A stretch of DNA of 64,000 bases from Novipirellula caenicola (GCF_039545035.1 NZ_BAABRO010000010.1:62001-126000); one strand, 5' to 3'; shown: positions 46,922-56,601, numbered from the stretch's first letter. Made by a program: numbers and translations. Notes: a model not told the origin generated them from the letters alone.

Positions 46922-47269
46922 GGGGGATTCACCTGTTGTTCACACATAGCCGTTCAGACGGATGTCACGTTCCGCGTGACCTTCCGCTTGACGCCGAAAT
47001 GCTAATGTTTTTGCGGGCCGAGCGTTCGATTTATACATACTATGCGTAGAACTGCAAGCACGAAAGTCTATACAGCTTGTCGCAAACGAGGTCGGAACCA
47101 CTCTATCAATCGCCGTATCATGCGATGCAGCACCACCGAACGACTGTTAACCGATTTCTAGAATTGCAGCCACCGGTTTGGGGCGAATGACCGCTGGGAT
47201 ACCGGCGGCGTGCAATGTGAATCAGCGTAACTGATATGCTCTCGAGAGAAAGCGTGAACGACCTGCGAA
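46922..47269. other. intergenic region upstream of the BNR_4 gene
   Basis: About 348 bp between the FecR-LamG gene stop (47270) and the BNR_4 gene start, on the same strand. No T-tract hairpin and no repeat family member were found. The BNR_4 promoter probably lies here. Confidence 0.4.
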
Positions 47270-49042
47270 CTAGGGGAAGACCGCGGAAAAATGCCGCTCG
47301 ATTTCCTCCGGGCGAAGTGCCCGCGAATAAACTGCGATCTCGTCGAGTGCACCGGAGAATTGCCGCCAATCCGCCACCGCCGTCAATTGCCCGAAGATCA
47401 GGTGGAAATCTCCAGGTCCATCGATCTTTCCTTCCGCCAGAGGGACGCGGCGGGCTAGCCGTCCGTTCAGATAGATCTCCATCGCGTTGGTGTTCTTGAC
47501 GGCAACGACGTGGTGCCATTGACCGGGCACACACACACCAGGTGTGAATGCATTGGTCCCTGTTTCGTACGATGCGGTCGGAGGAGTCCGATGCAGAAAT
47601 CGCAATGCGCCAGGCTCATGGATCATGAACGTGTCGGTGACAATCTCGAATACGTTTAAAAAGATCCGACTGTCGGTTCGCGTTTCCGGGAATACCCCAA
47701 GCACGGTCGCATGCTGCAGGTCGTCGGGCTTCATCCAGAACTCGATCGAGTAGGGGCCTTGGTTCAGCCCGGTGATTGCATTTTCACTAGCCAAGTAACG
47801 CGCCGAACTACTCCGTTGGAAACGAAGGTACCCGTTGGTGATTTGGATGTCCTTTCTTCCGTTTCGCCCGTGACGAAGTATCGCCGAGTGATTCGGTCCC
47901 ATCTCGTTACGAACTTGATTGTTCGTGTTCGGGGAATCCTCGCCATCTTCAAAACGCCAATAGAGAAGTGGCGAATCTCGGCGAATCCGCGCCGCATATT
48001 CATCCGTTCTAGGTACTGCCTCATCATTGAAAACAACAATCTTTGGCAGTTCATTCGGATTCGCCGTGATCGTTTGCAACAAATCCTTTTCTTGGTTCAC
48101 ACTGATTCGCGTTGCCTCGTGTACACGTTGGCTGATCAAGGTATTGCCGTCATCGCCGAGCAACGAGAGTTCAACTTCGCCGCTGAGCACCTCGACTTCC
48201 GAAGTCCCCTGGGGAGTCACGCTGACACCAAACTCGGTCCCCAAATCGACGATGGCGGCCTTAGGTGAATTGAGTACGAAGCCACGAGCACGTGGAGGGA
48301 CGTTTGCGCTGACGCGGCCGGATAACAACGTTGCAGCGTTTTTCGAATGAATTTGCAATTCCGCAGGTCCCTCGATTGCCACCACGGCACCGCTCATGAA
48401 TTCCATTTGCACCAGTCCCCGTTCGAGCTTTAGCGTCCCTGCGGTCAGACGTTTTCCGACAGAAAGCTGCGACGCAAAATCGCCTTCACTGCGGACGACA
48501 ACGGCAGCAACCGGTTCAGCCATCGCGACAACGAATCCTTCTGTGAACGCGTCATTGGATGGCCCGTTTGGATCTTCGACGGATGCGACGTTCAGTGGTG
48601 ACGCACCATCGTCCTTATCGGTCACCGGTGTTACGCCTTGCTGCACTGGCCCGCTGAGGTAGCCGCTCAGTGACATCACCAGGAGCAACGAGAGTCCGCC
48701 GATGACGAGTACCAAAAACGCGACCAGACCTTGCAATTTCGCGTTTGTCCCCGTCCAAGCAAACGGGATACTCGGAATCGTGGACGCAGCAGGCCTCTCG
48801 TCGGGCGTCGTGAAGTGCTCACTCAGAAGAGCTGGATTGACGCTGTCCACCACGCCCCAAGCAGCAGAAAGCTCGGAATGGATTTGTAAGTAATTCAGGT
48901 AGTGGGCCTGAGCTTCGGGTGATGATTGTAGGATCGCAACCAGTTCCTTGGCTTCTTCATCACTCAATTGATCGTCAACCAACCGAGGCAACAGTGCGTT
49001 GAGGCGTCGCAATGAGTCGGAGTTAGGGGAGGAAGGGTTCAT
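47270..49042 (-). CDS. FecR-domain membrane protein with C-terminal LamG domain (anti-sigma-like)
   Basis: A 590-aa membrane protein with four parts. The cytoplasmic N-terminus (about 1-100) is anti-sigma-like (RRLNALLPRLVDDQLSDEEAKELVAILQSSPEAQAHYLNYLQIHSEL). A transmembrane helix (about 110-135, LVAFLVLVIGGLSLLLVMSL) follows, then a FecR-type domain (about 200-335, VVAMAEPVAAVVV to VEVLSGEVEL), then a LamG/concanavalin-like domain (about 390-590, IEFWMKPDDLQHATVLGVF and HHVVAVKNTNAMEIYLNGRL). Its start overlaps the sigma gene stop by 4 nt. The layout suggests a sigma regulator that senses a sugar or surface ligand outside the cell. Confidence 0.85.
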   Translation of the reverse strand: MNPSSPNSDSLRRLNALLPRLVDDQLSDEEAKELVAILQSSPEAQAHYLNYLQIHSELSAAWGVVDSVNPALLSEHFTTPDERPAASTIPSIPFAWTGTNAKLQGLVAFLVLVIGGLSLLLVMSLSGYLSGPVQQGVTPVTDKDDGASPLNVASVEDPNGPSNDAFTEGFVVAMAEPVAAVVVRSEGDFASQLSVGKRLTAGTLKLERGLVQMEFMSGAVVAIEGPAELQIHSKNAATLLSGRVSANVPPRARGFVLNSPKAAIVDLGTEFGVSVTPQGTSEVEVLSGEVELSLLGDDGNTLISQRVHEATRISVNQEKDLLQTITANPNELPKIVVFNDEAVPRTDEYAARIRRDSPLLYWRFEDGEDSPNTNNQVRNEMGPNHSAILRHGRNGRKDIQITNGYLRFQRSSSARYLASENAITGLNQGPYSIEFWMKPDDLQHATVLGVFPETRTDSRIFLNVFEIVTDTFMIHEPGALRFLHRTPPTASYETGTNAFTPGVCVPGQWHHVVAVKNTNAMEIYLNGRLARRVPLAEGKIDGPGDFHLIFGQLTAVADWRQFSGALDEIAVYSRALRPEEIERHFSAVFP

Positions 49043-49587
49043 TTTGGTGGCTCCATCGATAGTTTTGACTCGACGCAAGCGATTAGTTTCTCTCGCACTC
49101 GGTGCAGCATCATACTGACGGCATTCGCGGTCTTGTCCATGTCTCCGGCAATCGCTTTCACGGAGATCGATTCGGCATATCGCTGGATGATCAATTTTCG
49201 CTGTTCCGGCATCAGTTTGACAAGGCAATCCTGTAGTGCTGCCTCACGACGTTTGCGAATGTCATCAGCAAACATCTCGGCATCCAAGGCATCGAGCGAC
49301 GCCGCTAAATCGCTGGGGAAGACTAGACGATCGCGGGATTGCCGTTTACGGAACGCCATCACTTGGAAACGAGCGATCGTAAATGCCCAAGCCATGAAAT
49401 CAGTTCCCTCTTGAAATTTGGCAGCGTCGCGGCAAAGCACCAGATTGACATCCTGCAGTACCTCGTGGGCTTGGTCGCTGTTGCCCAAACGCTTCAGCAA
49501 AAATCCAAACAGCCGAGGTTGAGCCTCGGTTAGCTGCAACACCCACTCGGTCGTGAGCTCGATTTTGTCGGGAACGTCGTCTTGCAT
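49039..49587 (-). CDS. ECF-type sigma factor (sigma-70 family)
   Basis: A 182-aa sigma factor. Region 2 is VLQLTEAQPRLFGFLLKRLGNSDQAHEVLQDVNLVLCRDAAKFQEGTDFMAWAFTIARFQVMAFRKRQSRDR. Region 4 is ALQDCLVKLMPEQRKLIIQRYAESISVKAIAGDMDKTANAVSMMLHRVREKLIACVESKL, with a helix-turn-helix. It belongs to the ECF subfamily known mainly from Planctomycetes and Verrucomicrobia. The stop overlaps the FecR-LamG start (ATGA), so the two are translationally coupled. The ATG at 49587 is preferred to a TTG 60 nt upstream. Confidence 0.9.
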   Translation of the reverse strand: MQDDVPDKIELTTEWVLQLTEAQPRLFGFLLKRLGNSDQAHEVLQDVNLVLCRDAAKFQEGTDFMAWAFTIARFQVMAFRKRQSRDRLVFPSDLAASLDALDAEMFADDIRKRREAALQDCLVKLMPEQRKLIIQRYAESISVKAIAGDMDKTANAVSMMLHRVREKLIACVESKLSMEPPK

Positions 49588-49795
49588 GTCACTGATGGAA
49601 TAGCCGGATACGGCCAAATCTTTCGCCTTCTCCAGGGGGCACACCAAAAAAGAAAAAAATTAGCGTGCCATCCGAAAGATCTTACCTCGACCCGCTATTC
49701 CCTACTATCGCGTTAACGAGGGTTCCAAGCCCGTTGCGTATGACGCATGTCTCTTTTTCGGATTGTTTCGTCCCTTCTTTTTCAGAGTTTATTTC

Positions 49796-49966
49796 ATGCG
49801 AAATCGTACTTCATCGCTCGCGCTCACCTGTTTTGCGTTGATCGCCTGCTTCTCAATCGGTGGCTGTCGTGACGCCCAAAACGAAGTGATTGACCAATCG
49901 ACGGTCAATCAGCAAAGCATGGAAGCCTACGAGGCCGAGATGAATCAACCCGCCGGCGGTATTTAG
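49796..49966 (+). CDS. small Cys-lipoprotein (56 aa)
   Basis: Fifty-six residues starting MRNRTSSLALTCFALIACFSIGGC, a signal peptide with lipobox IGGC (Cys24). The mature chain is acidic, with the motif AYEAEM. Same length as the lipoprotein at 38521-38691 and also beside a DUF1559 gene, but here it lies upstream of it. Probably a partner of the following DUF1559 protein. Function unknown. Confidence 0.8.
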   Translation: MRNRTSSLALTCFALIACFSIGGCRDAQNEVIDQSTVNQQSMEAYEAEMNQPAGGI

Positions 49967-50039
49967 CCGTGATGAACGGATTTAAAGGCGGGAACGCGAG
50001 TGAATTTTCTTTTGTCTGTTTCTTTGGGAGTTTTCGTAG

Positions 50040-51296
50040 ATGAGAAATGCTAAAAGTCGCGGGTTCACATTGGTGGAACTGCTGGTTGTGATCGCCATCA
50101 TCGGCGTGTTGGTTGGATTGCTGTTGCCGGCGGTTCAGGCGGCACGCGAAGCGGCTCGAAGGATGAGTTGCAGTAATAATTTTAAACAACTTGGTTTAGC
50201 GATCCATAATTATCACAGTGCTTATAACCAGCTGCCTAATAACCACACCGGAACGGATCGAGCGTACGTCGGGGATGTTTCCAACAACAGCAATCGCCGA
50301 TTTTTAAGTTGGTTGGTGACCGTGTTGCCGTTTATCGAACAACAGGCGATGTGGGAAAGTATCACCAACCCAAGCAAAGAAGTGAGTCCCGGATCTAGTA
50401 TGCCGGGAACCGTGACCAACGGAACTTGGCCAGCAATGGGTCCCGTGCCTTGGCAAGCCGCCTATCCCGCTTGGGCGACCGATATCGCTGGGTTTCGTTG
50501 TCCAAGTGACCCATCGCGTTTGCCGGGCGTGGCGACGGGACGCAGCAACTATGCCGCTTGCTTGGGTGACACGATCGATTCGTGCTACTTTGGCGGTAAG
50601 AACGAACGAGGTGCATACAACCAGCCTTCGGATTACTCGCTCAACAATGATGGCGACATGACGCTGCGGGCGCGTGCTGCTAACCGCGGCTTTTTCTGGA
50701 GCCGTCACAAGGTAGGTTTCCGAGATGTGCTTGATGGGTTGTCAAATACCATCGCTGCAGGCGAAATCTGTACGTCCGCAGGCAGTCGCGAAACCCGTGC
50801 CGATTGGGTTCGCAACATCTCGTTCAAAGGCGACGGTACCTGGGATGGTGCTGGCGAGCCCATTCGTTGCAAACAAGGAACACACATCGATCCTGCTCGG
50901 CCGACGTTCTACAGCAGCGGTGCCAGCGTCGAAACAAACCCTCTGAACTCGCGTGGCGGGCGTTGGGGCGATGGTCGATTGACGTACACCGCGTTCCAGA
51001 CAATTCTGCCTCCGAATAATGCCAACTGCTCAACAAACACCTCGGACGGTAACTGGTATTTCATCTCCAGTGCGGGTAGTCGTCACCAAGGCGGAGCTCA
51101 TGTTTTGATGGGCGATGGGGCGGTGAAGTTTGTCACCGACAGCATCGAATCGGGCGATCTGACGGACAATGCCGTTGTCGCTTCGTTTACAGGACACACC
51201 AGCAACCCGAACCTGTCTGGATCGCAAAGTCCGTATGGGCTTTGGGGTTCGCTCGGAACGCGTGCTGCAAAAGAAGTGATCAACGACGAGTTTTAG
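50040..51296 (+). CDS. DUF1559 pilin-like secreted protein
   Basis: A 418-aa protein with the prepilin-like start SRGFTLVELLVVIAIIGVLVGLLLPAVQAAREAARRMSCSNNFKQLGLAIHNYHSAY. The DUF1559 body ends with SRHQGGAHVLMGDGAVKFVTDSIE and LWGSLGTRAAKEVI. The N-terminal 60 residues are nearly identical to those of the other DUF1559 protein in the window, while the middle differs, which points to surface diversification. The small lipoprotein precedes it by 73 bp. Confidence 0.95.
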   Translation: MRNAKSRGFTLVELLVVIAIIGVLVGLLLPAVQAAREAARRMSCSNNFKQLGLAIHNYHSAYNQLPNNHTGTDRAYVGDVSNNSNRRFLSWLVTVLPFIEQQAMWESITNPSKEVSPGSSMPGTVTNGTWPAMGPVPWQAAYPAWATDIAGFRCPSDPSRLPGVATGRSNYAACLGDTIDSCYFGGKNERGAYNQPSDYSLNNDGDMTLRARAANRGFFWSRHKVGFRDVLDGLSNTIAAGEICTSAGSRETRADWVRNISFKGDGTWDGAGEPIRCKQGTHIDPARPTFYSSGASVETNPLNSRGGRWGDGRLTYTAFQTILPPNNANCSTNTSDGNWYFISSAGSRHQGGAHVLMGDGAVKFVTDSIESGDLTDNAVVASFTGHTSNPNLSGSQSPYGLWGSLGTRAAKEVINDEF

Positions 51297-51726
51297 CCCA
51301 GAATGGCGTTGATATGAACGGGAAAGCCAGCGTTCCATCTCGTTGGCGATCCCGTTCGAGTTCGCCGGGTTTGTAAATCGACGATGCTAACCACAATGTC
51401 ATCTACTTTGGTAGCGGAGCGGTGTGCGGCCCGCCCGATTGCAGCGAGTAAAACGTTCGAAACTGACCGGGCGGCCCGCGCCGCTCCGTTATAAAAGCCA
51501 CACGTTTGGTACCAAAGTCGATTACATTGGACGCAAATACGTTCGGTCCGCAAAATGGGACGGACAGATGGCTTATCATCTGAGTCCGGTCTGCGGAACC
51601 GCGGGTGAGCCACCGAGAAAGTGAGAAGATTCGGATTCAACTGTAAACGTCAAGCATTGATGAAGCCGAGTGACAGCTCGCTCACGAGGAATGGAGCAGT
51701 CCTTTGATCCGATAAAAAACCCCGTT
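51297..51726. other. intergenic region carrying dispersed element copy 3
   Basis: About 430 bp between the DUF1559 gene and the PSD1 gene. It contains the dispersed palindromic element at 51394-51530. A short plus-strand frame at 51424-51624 lies inside and beyond the repeat and is not considered a gene. Confidence 0.55.
51394..51530 (+). repeat. dispersed palindromic element, copy 3
   Basis: About 137 bp with inverted ends (CAATGTCATC... and ...GATTACATTG). The arms are imperfect inverted repeats of each other: ACTTTGGTA-GCGGAGCGG on the left against ACTTTGGTA-loop-ACGGAGCGG from the right. The element matches copy 2 over its length. Some frames inside give translations like APLRYKSHTFGTKVD, also seen in the other copies. 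Confidence 0.7.
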
Positions 51727-54714
51727 ATGAATATAGAGAGACAACGCATCGACATGTCAACGCTTCGCCCATTTCCTGCCACGAATGTGGGCTTGTTCCG
51801 CGCAGTAGCGTGCATCGTACCCGCATTGCTCGCGGTTGCTGGCCTTGGCACCGTTAAGGCGTCCGATCCATTGGCGATGCCAGACGAAATTGATTTCAAC
51901 GAGCACGTTCGTCCGATTTTCAATTCGCACTGCACGGCGTGTCACGGCGGCGTCAAACAAGCTGGTGACGTCTCGTTTGTCTACCGGGAACAAGTGCTGC
52001 CGCCGGATGGATGGATTGTCGAACCAGGTGATCCGGAAAACTCGGTCCTGATTGAGCGGGTGATCACGACCGATCCCGATTTTCGTATGCCTCCGCCGGA
52101 TCACGGACCGCCATTGTCCAGCGACGAGGTTGCCGTGTTGACCAAATGGATCGAGCAAGGTGCCGTTTGGAGGGCTAGCTATTGGTCTTACGCCGCGCCC
52201 GAGCCACAACCGCTTCCGGAGGTTTCGAATCCGGCATGGGAACGCCAGCCGCTCGATCGTTTTGTGCTAGCCAAGTTGGATGAGAAAGGGCTCAAGCCGT
52301 CGCCGGATGCCGCGCCCGAGCGATGGTTACGACGCGTGACGTTGGATCTGACTGGATTGCCACCGACGCTCGAGCAGCGAGACGCTTTCTTAGCGGCGTT
52401 TTCACGAAATAACGATGCCGCGCGTCGCGAATATGTAGACCAACTGCTTGCGTCCACCGCGTTTGGTGAACGATGGGCCAGCGTGTGGTTGGACCAAATT
52501 CGCTATGCCGATTCCAAGGGTCTCGGGTTGGATGGTCGACGCTCGGTTTGGAAGTACCGCGACTGGGTAATCGACTCGCTAAATCGTGACTTGCCCTACG
52601 ATCAATTCACCATCAAACAAATCGCGGGCGACTTGCTTCCCGAACCAACGATCGAAGATCTGATCGCGACTGCGGCGCATCGGCTAACTCAAAACAACGA
52701 GGAAGGCGGCACCGACGATGAAGAGTTCCGCGTCGCCGCGGTACTCGATCGGGTTAGTACGACGTGGCAGGCGTGGCTTGGCGTGACGTTTGGTTGTGTC
52801 CAGTGCCACAGCCATCCCTACGATCCGTTTCGCCACGAAGAGTTTTATGAGTTTGCGGCTTTTTTCAACAACACGGCTGATAGCGACTTGGACGAGGATT
52901 GGCCTGTTATCCAGGCTCCGATCGATCCTCGCGACAACCCCAGAGCCGACCAACTCGACCGACAGATCCGCAGCCTTTGTGATCAGCTATTTCAGAGAGA
53001 GTTTTCCCAACTGAAGGCGGAAGGCATGTGGACGCCGCTGGTCGAAATGAAAGCGTCGACCAACAACGCGACGCAGATCGAAGTCGAAAAGGTGGATGAC
53101 CATGACGAATTTCATACCGTCGATACGGTCAGCCGTAACACGGACATCACACTGGAAACACCGCTTCCACCAGAGATGAAACAGTTGACCGCGATTCGAG
53201 TGACCGTCCGGCCGCTGGATCCCAAGTCTGGGCTTGATGATTCGGAGTGGGGATTTGTGTTGTCTGAACTGAAGGCGGCATTCATCGTCGAAGGCCAAGA
53301 ATCCCCCACCGAGATCTCTTTTGCTCGAGTGATCAGCGACGATCCCAATCCGTTTTATGACCCGAACGCGAGTTTGGACGCGAAATCCAACCGCGGTTTC
53401 GCAGCCTATTCACGTATCCACCATTCACGCGAAGCGGCGTTCGTGCTGGATTCCCCGATCCAGGTCCCCGAAAATGCTCGACTTCGAGTCACGCTGAAGC
53501 ATCGCGTGTTTGTCCTTGGTGCATTCTCGTTGATCGCGCGGCGGGGGCATTTGGCCGTCAGCGACAGCGAAGAATTCACCAAAATGGTGAATGATGAATC
53601 GTTAGCGAAGCTGCGAGATGAACTTACCAAACTCGAGAAAGAGCGATCGAGGATCAAGTCAGTTTCCGTGCCGGTCATGCAAGAGCGTCCCGCGCATTTG
53701 GCACGTCCGAGTCATTTGTTCGAGCGCGGCTTGTTTCTCACCAAAGGAAAACAGGTCACGCCTAGTACCCCCGAATCGCTTCACCCCCTTCCCCGCCAAG
53801 ACACAGACGACAGCTTGCTCCCGCCAAACCGATTGACACTCGCCAAATGGTTGGTCAGCCAGGACAATCCGCTCACTGCACGGGTTGCGGTCAATCGTGT
53901 CTGGGCTCAGCTGTTTGGAACCGGCTTGGTGCTCAGCGAAGAGGATTTTGGGTCGTCCGGCGAGTCCCCCTCGCATCCTGAGCTGCTCGATTATTTGGCG
54001 CTGCGTTTTCAGAACGAACAGCAATGGAGCATGAAGACGATGATCCGCGAAATCGTGCTTTCACGAACCTATGGGCAATCCGCCAAAGTCACGGACGAAG
54101 GTCTCCAATTGGATCCCCAGAATCAATGGCTGTCCCGAGGGCCTCGTCACCGTTTGTCATCGGAAATCGTTCGTGATCAAGCGTTGGCATTGTCAGGATT
54201 GCTAAGCGACAAATCGTTTGGCCCCCCGGTTCATCCACCAATTCCCGATGGCGTATGGAAACCGTTCCAATCGGGCGACAAATGGACGCCCTCGAAACCG
54301 GGCGACGAAGAGCGTTATCGCCGTTCGATCTATACCTACATGAAACGCAGCATTCCGTATCCGATGTTCGCGGCGTTTGATTCGCCGTCACGAGAGTTCT
54401 GTTCGCCACGACGGCTACGTTCCAATACGCCACTGCAAGCGTTGATGATGCTCAATGATGAAACGTTTGCTGAAAGCGCCGCAGCGTTGGCGGCGCGAAT
54501 GCAGGCGGCAAAAAATGAGCCGCGTGAACAGATTCGATACGGCTTTCTAATCGTGACTTCTCGTGAACCTTCCTCTGCGGATTTAGATGACTTGATGACG
54601 CTGTTCAATTCGCAGCGAAACGGAAGCGAAGCGGATCTGAAGCGTGCTGACGCTGATGCGATGACCACCGTGGCCGCAGTGCTGTTGAACCTCGACGAAG
54701 TGGTGATGAAGTAA
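51727..54714 (+). CDS. PSD1-type cytochrome-like protein (PSCyt1/DUF1549/DUF1553)
   Basis: A planctomycete-specific family protein of about 995 aa with a probable signal peptide (about 15-45). The PSCyt1-type c-heme motif CTACHGG (CxxCH) is near residue 70. DUF1549 follows (TFGCVQCHSHPYDPFRHEEFYEFAAFFNNT). DUF1553 is at the C-terminus (PNRLTLAKWLVSQDNPLTARVAVNRVWAQLFGTGLV, SFGPPVHPPIPDGVWKP, FDSPSREFCSPRRLRSNTPLQALMMLNDETF). Function is unproven; the gene is usually beside a DUF1501 gene, as here with a 9-bp gap. An ATG at 51754 is a reasonable alternative start. Confidence 0.9.
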   Translation: MNIERQRIDMSTLRPFPATNVGLFRAVACIVPALLAVAGLGTVKASDPLAMPDEIDFNEHVRPIFNSHCTACHGGVKQAGDVSFVYREQVLPPDGWIVEPGDPENSVLIERVITTDPDFRMPPPDHGPPLSSDEVAVLTKWIEQGAVWRASYWSYAAPEPQPLPEVSNPAWERQPLDRFVLAKLDEKGLKPSPDAAPERWLRRVTLDLTGLPPTLEQRDAFLAAFSRNNDAARREYVDQLLASTAFGERWASVWLDQIRYADSKGLGLDGRRSVWKYRDWVIDSLNRDLPYDQFTIKQIAGDLLPEPTIEDLIATAAHRLTQNNEEGGTDDEEFRVAAVLDRVSTTWQAWLGVTFGCVQCHSHPYDPFRHEEFYEFAAFFNNTADSDLDEDWPVIQAPIDPRDNPRADQLDRQIRSLCDQLFQREFSQLKAEGMWTPLVEMKASTNNATQIEVEKVDDHDEFHTVDTVSRNTDITLETPLPPEMKQLTAIRVTVRPLDPKSGLDDSEWGFVLSELKAAFIVEGQESPTEISFARVISDDPNPFYDPNASLDAKSNRGFAAYSRIHHSREAAFVLDSPIQVPENARLRVTLKHRVFVLGAFSLIARRGHLAVSDSEEFTKMVNDESLAKLRDELTKLEKERSRIKSVSVPVMQERPAHLARPSHLFERGLFLTKGKQVTPSTPESLHPLPRQDTDDSLLPPNRLTLAKWLVSQDNPLTARVAVNRVWAQLFGTGLVLSEEDFGSSGESPSHPELLDYLALRFQNEQQWSMKTMIREIVLSRTYGQSAKVTDEGLQLDPQNQWLSRGPRHRLSSEIVRDQALALSGLLSDKSFGPPVHPPIPDGVWKPFQSGDKWTPSKPGDEERYRRSIYTYMKRSIPYPMFAAFDSPSREFCSPRRLRSNTPLQALMMLNDETFAESAAALAARMQAAKNEPREQIRYGFLIVTSREPSSADLDDLMTLFNSQRNGSEADLKRADADAMTTVAAVLLNLDEVVMK

Positions 54715-54723
54715 GGATAAACC

Positions 54724-56211
54724 ATGAGCAACGAAAACCTCTACCGCGAAGCCGTCGCCACCAAACTTCAACAAACCACTCGTCGCCATTTCCTGCAAGG
54801 GTGCACGACCGGAATGGGAGCAATGTGGATGGCGATGCAGCAGCATGCCGACGCGGCGTCAAGACATCAACCGATTCACGATTCGCAAAATCCACTCAGT
54901 CCACTGCCGTCGCCGCTGCCGGGCAAAGCAAAACGAGTGATTTATCTGCATATGATTGGTGCCCCGAGCCAATTGGAGTTGTTTGACTACAAACCGGACT
55001 TGAAGCGGTTGGATGGCAAGGACACTCCGCAATCGTTCTTGGAAGGCAAACGGTTTGCCTTCATCCAAGGCACACCGAAGATGTTGGGGCCGCAGTATCC
55101 GTTTGCCCAGTATGGTGAAAGCGGAGCATGGGTTTCCGATCGTTTCCCGCATTTCACCAAGCATGTCGACGATGTTTGTTTCATCAAGACGATGCAGACT
55201 GACCAATTCAACCACGGTCCCGCACAGCTGATGGTCCACACGGGGCAAGCTCGCATGGGCTACCCGTCGATCGGCTCGTGGACGACCTGGGGGCTGGGGA
55301 CCGAAAACGAGAATTTACCAGGCTTCTTCGTGCTGCTTTCCGGCGGTCGCCAACCTCGCGTTGGCAAAGCGTTGTGGAGCGGTGGATTTTTGCCCTCGGT
55401 GTATCAAGGCGTTCAGTGCCGCTCGCAGGGCGATCCGATCCTGAATATTTCCAACCCCGATGCTGTGTCGCGGGACCGACGACGAACGATGCTCGATACG
55501 CTGAATCGGCTAAACCAGCGTAACAATGAAACCTTCGGTGATCCCGAGACGCTGACACGAATCGCCCAATATGAGATGGCGTTTCGGATGCAGGCGGCGG
55601 TTCCCGAGGCGATGGACATCCGCGACGAACCAGCCCACATTCACACGATGTATGGAACCGAACCGGGCAAAGAATCGTTCGCCAACAACTGTTTATTGGC
55701 CCGACGTTTGGCCGAACGTGACGTCCGGTTTATTCAGTTGTTCGATTGGGGTTGGGATTCGCACGGAGCCGGTAAAGACGAGGCATTGAATGAAGGGTTC
55801 AAAGATAAATGCAAACAAGTCGACCAACCCATCTCGGCGCTGCTGACCGATCTGAAACAGCGAGGGATGCTCGAAGACACCTTGGTGATTTGGAGCGGCG
55901 AATTTGGCCGTACCCCGATGCGTGAAAATCGAGGCGGTAGCGAAATGCGATTCATTGGCCGCGACCACAATCCTGGCGCCTTCACGCTGTGGATGGCTGG
56001 TGGCGGAGTCAAGCCAGGCTACAGCCATGGCGAAACGGATGCCGTTGGCTACTCGGCGGCCGAGAACCCCGTCCCGCTGCGTGACTTTCATGCGACGCTC
56101 TTGCACTTGCTCGGATTCGATCACAATAAATTGAGTTATCCGTTTCAAGGCCTGAATCAAAAATTGACCGGCGTGCAACCCGCCCGAGTCATCCATGACA
56201 TCTTGGCATAG
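54724..56211 (+). CDS. DUF1501 secreted protein, Tat-exported
   Basis: A 495-aa protein with a twin-arginine-type signal (RRHFLQGCTTGMGAMWMAM), so probably exported by Tat. The DUF1501 body shares the alkaline-phosphatase/sulfatase fold: KRVIYLHMIGAPSQLELFDYKPDL, IQLFDWGWDSHGAGKDEAL, VIWSGEFGRTPMRENRGG and GRDHNPGAFTLWMAGGGVKPG. Metal-binding Asp/His are present. Planctomycetes have many copies, always with a DUF1549/DUF1553 partner, and the pair has been linked to polysaccharide or sulfated-substrate use without proof. Confidence 0.93.
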   Translation: MSNENLYREAVATKLQQTTRRHFLQGCTTGMGAMWMAMQQHADAASRHQPIHDSQNPLSPLPSPLPGKAKRVIYLHMIGAPSQLELFDYKPDLKRLDGKDTPQSFLEGKRFAFIQGTPKMLGPQYPFAQYGESGAWVSDRFPHFTKHVDDVCFIKTMQTDQFNHGPAQLMVHTGQARMGYPSIGSWTTWGLGTENENLPGFFVLLSGGRQPRVGKALWSGGFLPSVYQGVQCRSQGDPILNISNPDAVSRDRRRTMLDTLNRLNQRNNETFGDPETLTRIAQYEMAFRMQAAVPEAMDIRDEPAHIHTMYGTEPGKESFANNCLLARRLAERDVRFIQLFDWGWDSHGAGKDEALNEGFKDKCKQVDQPISALLTDLKQRGMLEDTLVIWSGEFGRTPMRENRGGSEMRFIGRDHNPGAFTLWMAGGGVKPGYSHGETDAVGYSAAENPVPLRDFHATLLHLLGFDHNKLSYPFQGLNQKLTGVQPARVIHDILA

Positions 56212-56601
56212 TGCGAAGATTCTATAAATGCTGAGTCTATTTCGATCGTGGTAGCTTCCGTCGCCAGACGAATTTGATCTGGCGGCCAAGCACGTCGATC
56301 AGTCGGCGTGTAAAACCGTTGCAATTGTGCGTTCGCCGATGGTGGGTCACTGCCAATCATTGCAGCATCGAGGCACACAGAACGTTCCATTGCCGAATTT
56401 GCACATTGTTCAGCGGCAATCATTTTTTGGGCAGGCGTGACAAAGTGGTTCACAGGCGGCCAAGAGATGTAGCGAGCGTCGGTGCGTGAGTTTGGAATTT
56501 GCTGTGACTCTTGCAACGCGATTCCTTAACTCGTATCGGACATGTCTCTAAAATTGTGATAGGCAAATGAATATCGTCGGTGGAAGACTGGGTTAAAAAC
56601 G
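56212..56601. other. intergenic region, no feature
   Basis: About 390 bp between the DUF1501 gene and the PDZ gene. A minus-strand frame at 56157-56516 overlaps the DUF1501 end but has no domain and is rejected. No hairpin with a T-tract was seen. Confidence 0.4.

Noticed and set aside
51424-51624. Plus-strand ORF of 66 codons
   Set aside because: Lies across the third copy of the dispersed element and carries the same repeat-derived peptide.
56157-56516. Minus-strand ORF of 119 codons at the end of the DUF1501 gene
   Set aside because: Overlaps the coding end of DUF1501 and shows no domain.
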